In this document: one piece after another, positions 43,503 through 50,059 of the stretch | Layout: each line of letters starts with the position of its first letter | Position numbering within the stretch: position 1 is the first letter of the stretch | Source: Flavobacteriales bacterium | GTDB taxonomy: Bacteria > Bacteroidota > Bacteroidia > Flavobacteriales_D > Sanyastnellaceae | Assembly (NCBI GenBank): GCA_027491075.1 | Contig: JAIXWX010000008.1 | Location: 186,001-250,000 of the forward strand | Direction of reading: 5' to 3' | DNA length: 64,000 bases | Notes under the pieces: generated by a model | The model's database searches: none | What the model saw: only the letters and a program-made list of their open reading frames with translations | Told to the model about the DNA's origin: nothing | Program-made: the position numbers and the translations under genes

Positions 43503-43534
43503 TTTTTTTACCCGAAGCTTTTCTTTTGAATGCA

Positions 43535-43542
43535 TACCTTCG
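43535..43542 (+). promoter_or_regulatory. -7 promoter box (TACCTTCG) six bases before bshC
   Basis: A TAnnTTCG box that ends only six bases before the bshC ATG, predicting an almost leaderless mRNA. Confidence 0.45.
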
Positions 43543-43548
43543 CTCACG

Positions 43549-45117
43549 ATGAAGGTAGAAGAATATTCACTCCAGAAATACGCTCCATTAAGTGTCCTAA
43601 TCAAGGACTATCTTAGTGAAAAAATGGAATTGGCTCCATTTATACTTGGGTATCAGAACATGGAAACCCTTGGTCTTGCCATTCAGCAACGATCGAACTT
43701 TTCACTCGCTCAACGTGAACTTTTGGTGCATCAACTGTTGCGTCAAAATGACTTCAAGGGAAATGAAAAAGTGATCAAGAATATTCTTGAGTTAAAAGAT
43801 ACAAATGCTTTCACGGTGACTACTGGTCACCAGCTGTGTTTAGCTACGGGCCCGCTGTTCAGCATTTATAAAATAGCATCAACCATTGCTTCTGCGCGTC
43901 TCTTTAATCGTTATTTTCCAGAGAAGAAGTTTATTCCAATCTTTTGGATGGCCTCTGAAGACCATGATGTAGACGAAATAAATCATCTTTTTTTTACTGG
44001 AAATAAGATTAAATGGGCTACCGAACAAAATGGTGCAGTAGGAAGATTTTCTTGTGAAGGGATTCAAGATGTTTTAATGGAAGTTGAAGGTGGCGAGAAC
44101 GCTTTTTTTAAGTTGTGTACTGAATGTTACGCATCAAGCAATTCACTCGCAGAGGCGCATCGAAAGTTGGTCTATGAAATTTTTGGCACAGAAGAACTGG
44201 TAGTTCTTGATGGCGATGAGCCTGAGTGGAAGAAGGCCTTTTCCTCTATCATGGAAGAAGAGATAAAGAACCAACCTTCGGAATCGTTGGTAAAAAAGAC
44301 ATCCGCTGAACTGGAAGAAATAGGTTATAAACCTCAGGTTTTTCCGAGAAAAATTAATCTATTTGAATTGGGACCTAACATGCGAGAACGCATCAAGACT
44401 CCTGAGGAAGGAGGTAGGAATTCAGAGGAATATGTATCGCTTTTGAAATCATCTCCAGCATCTTTTTCGCCCAATGTTATTCTAAGACCAGTTTATCAAG
44501 AGTTCATTCTGCCAAATGTCGCGTATATCGGTGGGCCTGGAGAATTGTCTTATTGGATGCAACTCAAAGGAGTTTTTGACCACTATCATGTTCCATTTCC
44601 TGCCATCCTACTTCGTGATAGCGCAATCATTCTTCAATCTTCTTCTTTGAAAAAAATGGATAAACTCAGCTTGAATAGCCTTCAGCTTTTTCAACCCAAA
44701 AACGCTATTGTGGATGGTTGGATGCAGGAGCTTGGAGTTCAAGATTTAGCGATAATCAAAGAAAAATTGGGGATCCTTTTTGATGAAATGATAGAAAAGG
44801 CAACTGCTGTGGATGCAACTTTGAAACAAGCCGCGGCTGCCGAATGTAGCAAAGCGCTGTCTGGAATCGAGCATTTAGAAAAGAAAATGCTAAAGTCTCA
44901 GAAGCAAAAAGAGGATGTGCGCATTCAGCAGCTGGATAAACTGTATAATGATCTTTTTCCCAATGGAGAATGGCAAGAAAGGGTTGAGAACATCGGTCGT
45001 TTTTGGAAGGAATTAGGACAAGAAGGAATTCAAGAAATAATCGAGAGCTTCAATCCATTGGAAAAAAGCTTGAAGATTATTTCATTGGCGAGTAATCCAG
45101 AAAAGACTGCAGAATAA
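43549..45117 (+). CDS. bshC: Bacillithiol biosynthesis cysteine-adding enzyme
   Basis: A 522-residue enzyme that adds cysteine to glucosaminyl-malate in the last step of bacillithiol synthesis in the cytoplasm. Recognisable blocks are TVTTGHQLCLATGPLFSIYK, FIPIFWMASEDHDVDEINH, FPRKINLFEL, ILRPVYQEFILPNVAYIGGPGE and SYWMQLKGVF. The C-terminal third is a coiled coil (KLGILFDEMIEKATAV through KQKEDVRIQQLDK). The length is normal. Its presence implies that the cell makes bacillithiol, as many Bacteroidota do. The last 41 bases overlap the convergent ruvX gene. Confidence 0.95.
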   Translation: MKVEEYSLQKYAPLSVLIKDYLSEKMELAPFILGYQNMETLGLAIQQRSNFSLAQRELLVHQLLRQNDFKGNEKVIKNILELKDTNAFTVTTGHQLCLATGPLFSIYKIASTIASARLFNRYFPEKKFIPIFWMASEDHDVDEINHLFFTGNKIKWATEQNGAVGRFSCEGIQDVLMEVEGGENAFFKLCTECYASSNSLAEAHRKLVYEIFGTEELVVLDGDEPEWKKAFSSIMEEEIKNQPSESLVKKTSAELEEIGYKPQVFPRKINLFELGPNMRERIKTPEEGGRNSEEYVSLLKSSPASFSPNVILRPVYQEFILPNVAYIGGPGELSYWMQLKGVFDHYHVPFPAILLRDSAIILQSSSLKKMDKLSLNSLQLFQPKNAIVDGWMQELGVQDLAIIKEKLGILFDEMIEKATAVDATLKQAAAAECSKALSGIEHLEKKMLKSQKQKEDVRIQQLDKLYNDLFPNGEWQERVENIGRFWKELGQEGIQEIIESFNPLEKSLKIISLASNPEKTAE

Positions 45118-45496
45118 TTGCTGCACTTACCTTGTCTAAATTTCCTTTTTCTCGACGATCCGATTTTTTCATTCCGCCCATAACAAGCGCTTGAGAAGCC
45201 ATTTTACTCGTAAACATTTCGTCTACTTCGTGAAGGGGTACATTTGGAAATTCTTTTTTCAGCCGTTCGCAAAATTGATATTGCATACGAGTCGTGTCAG
45301 AAGCTTGTCCGTCGGCATGCTTGGCGATACCTACCACAAACGCTACGATTTTTTCTTTCTGCACTAAATTTTTTAAGGAGTCAAATAATCGGGAAGTTTC
45401 TACCGTGATTAATGGACTGGCGATGATACGCGCCGCGTCAGTAATGGCGAGACCTGTTCGCTTTTGTCCATAGTCGATTCCAAGTATTTTTGACAT
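45077..45496 (-). CDS. ruvX: Putative pre-16S rRNA nuclease / Holliday junction resolvase (RuvX/YqgF)
   Basis: A 139-residue RNase H-fold protein from the ATG at 45496. It starts ILGIDYGQKRTGLAITD with the catalytic Asp in the first strand, and has FVVGIAKHADGQ and LHEVDEMFTSKMA with the second acidic site. The end is DRREKGNLDKVSAAIILQSFLD with the last acidic residue. YqgF trims the 16S rRNA 5' end in E. coli; resolvase activity has also been proposed. The longer frame to 45553 crosses the promoter and is rejected: an exact TACCTTTG box ends four bases before the chosen ATG. Its final 41 bases overlap bshC on the other strand. Confidence 0.93.
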   Translation of the reverse strand: MSKILGIDYGQKRTGLAITDAARIIASPLITVETSRLFDSLKNLVQKEKIVAFVVGIAKHADGQASDTTRMQYQFCERLKKEFPNVPLHEVDEMFTSKMASQALVMGGMKKSDRREKGNLDKVSAAIILQSFLDYSPMK

Positions 45497-45500
45497 GCTA

Positions 45501-45508
45501 CAAAGGTA
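45501..45508 (-). promoter_or_regulatory. -7 promoter box (TACCTTTG) four bases before ruvX
   Basis: The minus strand reads TACCTTTG and ends four bases before the ATG at 45496, predicting a leaderless or nearly leaderless transcript; it also excludes the longer ruvX frame. Confidence 0.5.
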
Positions 45509-45558
45509 CACACACACAGAGGATGTACAATTGATGAAAAATGAGCTCAGCATCGCTG

Positions 45559-45566
45559 TATTTTTG
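45559..45566 (+). promoter_or_regulatory. -7 promoter box (TATTTTTG) of dapD
   Basis: An exact TAnnTTTG box ending 15 bases before the dapD ATG at 45582; it supports that start over 45495. Confidence 0.5.
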
Positions 45567-45581
45567 TCAAGAATAAATTTT

Positions 45582-46397
45582 ATGGAAACAAGAGAATTAA
45601 TTGAAAGTGCTTGGGAAGACAGAAGTCTTCTTCAAGATCAAACCTATAGAACTGCTATTGATAAAGTCATTGCAGATTTGGATGAGGGAATACTTCGTGT
45701 GGCCGAACCATTAGAAAATGGAGAATGGAGGGTAAATGAATGGGTGAAGAAAGCCGTTGTGCTTTACTTTCCAATACGTCAAATGCAAGTAATTGAAGTA
45801 GGCCCTTTCGTATTCCATGATAAAATGGCCTTAAAAACGAATTATGCGGAACTTGGAGTGAGAGTCGTTCCACATGCCATTGCTCGATATGGTGCCTTTT
45901 TAGCGAAGGGAGTTATCATGATGCCTTCTTATGTGAATATCGGTGCCTACGTTGACTCCGGTACAATGGTCGATACTTGGGCCACGGTAGGCAGTTGTGC
46001 TCAAATAGGAAAGGATGTTCACCTTAGCGGTGGAGTAGGTATCGGTGGCGTGTTGGAGCCTTTGCAAGCTGCTCCGGTTATCATCGAAGACGGTTGCTTT
46101 ATCGGTTCAAGGTCTATCGTTGTTGAAGGAGTACACGTGAGGAAACAAGCTGTTTTGGGAGCAAACGTCGTTCTTACAAAAAGCACCAAGATCATTGATG
46201 TGTCGGGTAGTTCTCCAGTAACATACATGGGAGAAGTTCCCGAGCGATCTGTCGTAATTCCGGGAAGTTATACCAAGAAATTCCCAGCAGGGGAGTATCA
46301 GGTCAATTGTGCTTTGATCATTGGAAAAAGAAAAGAATCAACGGATTTGAAGACTTCGCTAAATGATGCGTTAAGAGATTTTGAAGTAGCTGTATAA
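45582..46397 (+). CDS. dapD: 2,3,4,5-tetrahydropyridine-2,6-dicarboxylate N-succinyltransferase
   Basis: A 271-residue left-handed beta-helix enzyme that succinylates tetrahydrodipicolinate in the diaminopimelate/lysine pathway, using succinyl-CoA. The N-terminal domain (ETRELIESAWEDRSLLQD, WRVNEWVKKAVVLYFP) leads to hexapeptide repeats (VMMPSYVNIGAYVDSGTMVD, TWATVGSCAQIGKDVHLSGG, VGIGGVLEPLQAAPVIIEDG), all signature blocks for DapD. Diaminopimelate is needed for peptidoglycan, in keeping with the envelope theme. The start at 45582 follows a -7 box; the upstream frame to 45495 overlaps ruvX. It is coupled to the GT9 gene by a one-base TAATG overlap. Confidence 0.96.
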   Translation: METRELIESAWEDRSLLQDQTYRTAIDKVIADLDEGILRVAEPLENGEWRVNEWVKKAVVLYFPIRQMQVIEVGPFVFHDKMALKTNYAELGVRVVPHAIARYGAFLAKGVIMMPSYVNIGAYVDSGTMVDTWATVGSCAQIGKDVHLSGGVGIGGVLEPLQAAPVIIEDGCFIGSRSIVVEGVHVRKQAVLGANVVLTKSTKIIDVSGSSPVTYMGEVPERSVVIPGSYTKKFPAGEYQVNCALIIGKRKESTDLKTSLNDALRDFEVAV

Positions 46398-47371
46398 TGA
46401 AGAAAGTATTGATCATCCAAACAGCATTTATCGGCGACGTCATTCTAGCTACGGGGATGGTGGAGACCATTTGTGCGGGTGTTTCGGATGTTCAAGTTTC
46501 AATGGTCGTAAGAAAGGGAAACGAGGGGTTGTTTACGAATCATCCGCTGGTACATGAAGTATTTGTTTGGGATAAAAAGAAAGGCAAATACAAATCTCTT
46601 TTTTCATTGATTCAGCAGATCCGAAAGAAACATTTTGATGTCGTCATAAACGCACAACGCTTTGCGTCCTCTGGTCTACTAACGGTGTTGTCGGGCGCTG
46701 CACAAACCATAGGATTTAAGAAGAATCCCTGGTCTTTTTTGTTTTCTAAAAAAATTGATCATATCATAGATGTCCATGCTGGAATGCATGAGACGGATAG
46801 GAATCATGAATTGGTTAAAGCAATTTTCCCTACAGAAAAAAGAAAACCTAAATTGTACGTGCCAGAGATTCCCTGGACCGAGACAAATTATATCACTATA
46901 AGTCCTGCGAGTGTTTGGGAAACAAAAAAACTTCCCGTTGAAAAATGGATAGAACTTATTCTTCTTCATAAAAATGAGAAGTTCTTTTTAATGGGTGGAC
47001 CCGCTGATGTGGACTTGTGCAAAGAGATTGCGTCGAGGGCGAATATCGGTGAAGACAAAGTCTTAGCTGGGAAGTTTTCATTGTTGCAAAGTGCGGCAAT
47101 AATGAAGGGTGCTCGAATGAATTATGTGAATGATAGTGGTCCTTTGCACTTATGCACTGCTACAGACGCTCCCGTTACTGCCGTTTTTTGCAGCACAATT
47201 CCTGAATTCGGATTTGGCCCACTTTCTACGCGGCAAGTTGTGATAGAAGCCAATCCACGTCCCGCTTGCAAACCTTGTGGTTTACACGGGAAGAAGGCTT
47301 GTCCGCTAGGGCATTTCAATTGTGGATATAAAATAACTATTGAACAACTGAGCGCAGTGCTTCCCTCATGA
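46397..47371 (+). CDS. Glycosyltransferase family 9 (heptosyltransferase-like)
   Basis: A 324-residue GT-B enzyme of the ADP-heptose:LPS heptosyltransferase family (WaaF/RfaF type). Motifs are VLIIQTAFIGDVILATGMVE at the start, FDVVINAQRFASSGLL, ITISPASVWETKKLPVEKW in the nucleotide domain, FFLMGGPADVDLC, and MNYVNDSGPLHLCTATDAPV near the active site. It ends with a Cys-rich block (PACKPCGLHGKKACPLGHFNC) typical of this family. It should add heptose or a related sugar to the LPS core. It is coupled to dapD before and to the GSCFA gene after (ATGA). Confidence 0.88.
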   Translation: MKKVLIIQTAFIGDVILATGMVETICAGVSDVQVSMVVRKGNEGLFTNHPLVHEVFVWDKKKGKYKSLFSLIQQIRKKHFDVVINAQRFASSGLLTVLSGAAQTIGFKKNPWSFLFSKKIDHIIDVHAGMHETDRNHELVKAIFPTEKRKPKLYVPEIPWTETNYITISPASVWETKKLPVEKWIELILLHKNEKFFLMGGPADVDLCKEIASRANIGEDKVLAGKFSLLQSAAIMKGARMNYVNDSGPLHLCTATDAPVTAVFCSTIPEFGFGPLSTRQVVIEANPRPACKPCGLHGKKACPLGHFNCGYKITIEQLSAVLPS

Positions 47372-48297
47372 CTTCCTTTAGAACAGAAATAAAGTTTGAA
47401 GAATGGCGACTCAATGGCAATCACCAGAATGTGTTTTTGACATTTGGAAGTTGTTTCGCTGACTTAATACGCGCCTCCTTGGCCCGCCATTTTTTCGAAG
47501 CTCCTCATCCCAGCCATGGTGTTATTTATCATCCTACAGCCCTTGCTCAAGCAGCAAGAGAAGTGCTCAATAATCGCAGTTACCGCTCAGACGATTTGTT
47601 ATTTCATGAGGGCCTATTCAAAAGCCTAAATCATCACGGTGCCTTTTCAGCTCGATCAGCGCAAGAGGCCTTGGATCGTATAAATCACAGAATAGAGGAT
47701 TGCCACAACAAGCTGAGTGATCAGGCCATCATCATTGTCACATTTGGAAGTGCAATGGCTTATGTACACAAAGCCACCAATAAAGTAGTAGCCAACTGTC
47801 ATCGATTACCGCAGCAAGACTTTAGTCGTTCGTTAACAGACCTGGATACCATGATTTCTGATTGGGAAGAACTCGTTGCGTGCTTTAAGGAGAAGTTTCC
47901 AAAACTGCAATGGATCTTCACTGTCAGCCCAGTGAGGCATTTGAAGGAAGGCTTTATAGAGAATCAACGCTCTAAAGCTCGCTTGATCATGTTGTGTGAA
48001 GCATTGAGCAATTACAGCAATTGCCATTATTTCCCTTCCTATGAAATTATGATGGATGACCTTAGAGACTATCGATTCTACGGAGAGGATTTCATCCATC
48101 CCACTTCATTTGCGGTAGAATACATACGCTCTATTTTTTACAAGAATACAATGAGTGAAAGCACACTCAATGACATTAAACAGATGGAGCCATTCATCAA
48201 AACAATAGAACATCGAGGCCTGCACGAGAACACGGAGCAAACGGAAAAAAGAAAAGCCGCAGCTCTAGAAGAGGTGCGGCTTATATTGAATCGTTAG
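47368..48297 (+). CDS. GSCFA domain protein
   Basis: A 309-residue soluble protein with the family-naming motif FLTFGSCFADLIR near residue 30 and the nearby GVIYHPTALAQAAREVL. Further matches are FHEGLFKSLNHHGAFSA, IIVTFGSAMAYVHK, and FTVSPVRHLKEGFIENQRSK, then a FIHPTSFAVEYI end. The domain is SGNH-hydrolase-like, with Ser in GSCFA and Asp/His in the last block as likely catalytic residues. The substrate is unknown. It is coupled to the GT9 gene, so a role in LPS or glycan modification is plausible. Its 3' end contains a hairpin that looks like the terminator of the convergent small gene. Confidence 0.9.
   Translation: MTSFRTEIKFEEWRLNGNHQNVFLTFGSCFADLIRASLARHFFEAPHPSHGVIYHPTALAQAAREVLNNRSYRSDDLLFHEGLFKSLNHHGAFSARSAQEALDRINHRIEDCHNKLSDQAIIIVTFGSAMAYVHKATNKVVANCHRLPQQDFSRSLTDLDTMISDWEELVACFKEKFPKLQWIFTVSPVRHLKEGFIENQRSKARLIMLCEALSNYSNCHYFPSYEIMMDDLRDYRFYGEDFIHPTSFAVEYIRSIFYKNTMSESTLNDIKQMEPFIKTIEHRGLHENTEQTEKRKAAALEEVRLILNR
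48243..48282 (-). terminator. Intrinsic terminator of the small secreted gene, inside the GSCFA coding end
   Basis: On the minus strand AAGCCGCA...TGCGGCTT (48282-48275 paired with 48261-48254) forms an 8-base-pair GC-rich stem, with a short inner CTC/GAG pairing, followed at once by TTTTCTTTTTT. This is a classical Rho-independent terminator for the gene at 48306-48665, lying wholly inside the coding sequence of the convergent GSCFA gene. Confidence 0.75.
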
Positions 48298-48305
48298 AAT
48301 CTTAA

Positions 48306-48665
48306 TTATTCGCAGCTTCCAATACAGTCAGCCACGAACTTGTTATTTTCTTTATGCAATCTGAAGCTTGCCTTTGAATTAGGAACGGTTAACTCGATCA
48401 TTCCCGTTTGTCCAAGCAAATCACCTCCTGTTCTTTTGAGTATAAACGCAATGCCAGTAAGCTGTCTGTTTTGATTGAAACGAGGCGTATAATTGAATTC
48501 AATTCCCTGCTCTAAACATTGTGTGCGGATCGCAGATAAATCTTCTCTGCTGGTAGCAGCGGATATATTTACCTGGATGTTTTCAGCAGTAATGGTGTTT
48601 TGCGCTGAAAGCGTGCCTGAAATAGTAACCAAGGCAAGGGCAAGTAAAAAAGCTAATTTTTTCAT
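48306..48665 (-). CDS. Small secreted protein of unknown function
   Basis: A 119-residue protein with signal peptide MKKLAFLLALALVTISGTLSAQ. The mature 97 residues start with a helix-strand region (ISAATSREDLSAIRTQCLEQGIEF split over two segments) and contain FNQNRQLTGIAFILKR. They resemble the short periplasmic domain found at the C-terminus of some Bacteroidota M56/BlaR1-like proteins, though I cannot assign a family. There are three cysteines, two in the terminal DCIGSCE. A -7 box (TACTTTCG) lies 27 bases upstream and a strong terminator lies just past the stop, so it is a single-gene transcript. Confidence 0.65.
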   Translation of the reverse strand: MKKLAFLLALALVTISGTLSAQNTITAENIQVNISAATSREDLSAIRTQCLEQGIEFNYTPRFNQNRQLTGIAFILKRTGGDLLGQTGMIELTVPNSKASFRLHKENNKFVADCIGSCE

Positions 48666-48692
48666 TTGATTTCGATTTCGTTAACAAGACTA

Positions 48693-48700
48693 CGAAAGTA
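48693..48700 (-). promoter_or_regulatory. -7 promoter box (TACTTTCG) of the small secreted gene
   Basis: The minus strand reads TACTTTCG, a TAnnTTCG box, ending 27 bases before the ATG at 48665. Confidence 0.4.
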
Positions 48701-48727
48701 ATTGAAAAGTTGCCTGTTAAAGAATAT

Positions 48728-48735
48728 TATATTTG
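48728..48735 (+). promoter_or_regulatory. -7 promoter box (TATATTTG) four bases before the HEAT-like gene
   Basis: An exact TAnnTTTG box ending four bases before the ATG at 48740. It predicts a leaderless transcript and rules out the frame start at 48710. Confidence 0.5.
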
Positions 48736-48739
48736 CCGC

Positions 48740-49276
48740 ATGTCAACTTCAGGTAAATCAAGGGTTCAGGAAGAAATAAAGCGCGATTTGTTCAGCGGGG
48801 ATGATAAGGTGGTGATGGCAGCGATTCATAGAGCAAAAGAAGAAGGGACTTCGGCTTTGGTTGAGCCACTCATTGCGGTATATGCTAGTTCTAACAATGC
48901 AGTTATTCTTGGGGAAATTGGTGATATGCTTTCTTCGCTGAAAGTATCTAACACCGAGGAGTCTTTTATTATGGCGCTCGAGAATCCAGACTACAAAGCC
49001 ATAAGAAAAGATCTTCTTGGCTTTATATGGAATTCAGGCATCCAGCCTGTAAATGCAGTCGCTTTGCTCTCAGAAATAGCCGTTGAGGGTTCTTTTGAAG
49101 AAGCGTTGGAATGCCTGACCATCGTTGAAAGCCTGGAAGAGGGTGTTCCGGAAGAACAGATTCTAGAAGCGGGGTCTTTGCTTCGCTCGTTCATTGGCAA
49201 TCATAGAGAGGATCCCAAAGTACACCTCTTGGCTGATCTGCTTGTGGCCATTGAAAATAGATCTGAATTGGACTAA
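48740..49276 (+). CDS. HEAT-repeat-like helical protein
   Basis: From the ATG at 48740 this is a 178-residue all-helical cytoplasmic protein. Helical pairs such as VVMAAIHRAKEEGTSALVEPLI and VILGEIGDMLSSLKV suggest three to four HEAT-type repeats. No catalytic motif is present, so it is probably a scaffold or adaptor. Similar short HEAT proteins occur in many Bacteroidota without known function. The -7 box ends only four bases before the start codon. It converges on the CpeT-like gene with two bases between stops. Confidence 0.7.
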   Translation: MSTSGKSRVQEEIKRDLFSGDDKVVMAAIHRAKEEGTSALVEPLIAVYASSNNAVILGEIGDMLSSLKVSNTEESFIMALENPDYKAIRKDLLGFIWNSGIQPVNAVALLSEIAVEGSFEEALECLTIVESLEEGVPEEQILEAGSLLRSFIGNHREDPKVHLLADLLVAIENRSELD

Positions 49277-49278
49277 AG

Positions 49279-49920
49279 TTATTTCTTCTTTTTAAAGATA
49301 TACCCGCCCTTTGTGGCACCCCACACTTGCTGGTCGTTTTTATCCCAGCCCTGATCCCAACTGATCATTTGGTCGTTATAAATATTGACTCTGCTAGTAG
49401 TATAGGAGGCTCCATTTCTGTCACTTGGACACGCTCTGTCTTTCGTACTTCCTCCAAAACTCTGTGTGGCTTTATCATAGGTGAGATATACTTCACACCC
49501 GTCTTTGATTTGTAAAGAGTCAGGAGTGAGCTGCTTAAAGATGGGGTCTTGAGCATTTTTATTGGTGAGGCGCTCTGGTCCTTGTACAGTGAATATGCGA
49601 CTGATGATTTCTCCTTGCTCAGTCAATTCTACTCGATATACTCTTTGGCGATATGGCTTTTCTACACTGGTGGCAACGGCTTGTTCGACATACAAGTAAA
49701 ATGTACGGGAAGTGGAAGCGGATTCCCAAATTGGAACCATTCTGAGTCGAATATCAAAAAAATCACTATCGTTTTTACTTTGTTCTTCACTACTAAAGTC
49801 TCCACTCATACACGCTTTGAGATAGCGAAATTCTTTCACGGATGCTTTTTCTGTGTTGCGATGTAGGCGACAAGACAGAAATATTACAAAACAAAATGAA
49901 ATAAAAAAGTACTTATGCAT
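49279..49920 (-). CDS. CpcT/CpeT-family lipoprotein
   Basis: A 213-residue lipoprotein from the ATG at 49920 (signal MHKYFFISFCFVIFLSCRL, lipobox FLSC). The mature part matches the CpcT/CpeT fold: IRLRMVPIWESASTSRTFYL, YVEQAVATSVEKPYRQRVYR, CEVYLTYDKATQSFGGST, and DQGWDKNDQQVWGATKGGY. In cyanobacteria CpcT attaches bilin to phycobiliproteins; Bacteroidota carry homologues with no phycobilisome, so another ligand-binding or unknown role is likely. The longer start at 49947 precedes the signal. A possible weak -7 box (TACCTTGC) lies just upstream. Confidence 0.8.
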   Translation of the reverse strand: MHKYFFISFCFVIFLSCRLHRNTEKASVKEFRYLKACMSGDFSSEEQSKNDSDFFDIRLRMVPIWESASTSRTFYLYVEQAVATSVEKPYRQRVYRVELTEQGEIISRIFTVQGPERLTNKNAQDPIFKQLTPDSLQIKDGCEVYLTYDKATQSFGGSTKDRACPSDRNGASYTTSRVNIYNDQMISWDQGWDKNDQQVWGATKGGYIFKKKK

Positions 49921-49975
49921 AGAGCAAGCAAGGTATGGATTATCCATATAATCACAAAAGGATAGCGCTAGAAAC

Positions 49976-50026
49976 GAAGATGCCTAGTGTCGCAGTGCAG
50001 GTAGCAAAACGAGACTAGGCATCTTC
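49976..50026 (-). terminator. Long-stem hairpin behind the large T9SS cargo gene
   Basis: GAAGATGCCTAGT (49976-49988) pairs perfectly with ACTAGGCATCTTC (50014-50026), a 13-base-pair stem with a 25-nt loop. It begins 34 bases past the stop of the gene at 50060 on the minus strand. No clear U run follows, so it may be a terminator or a 3'-end stabiliser. Confidence 0.55.
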
Positions 50027-50059
50027 AGTATAACTTCTTAAAGAATATTTCGCAGTTTC

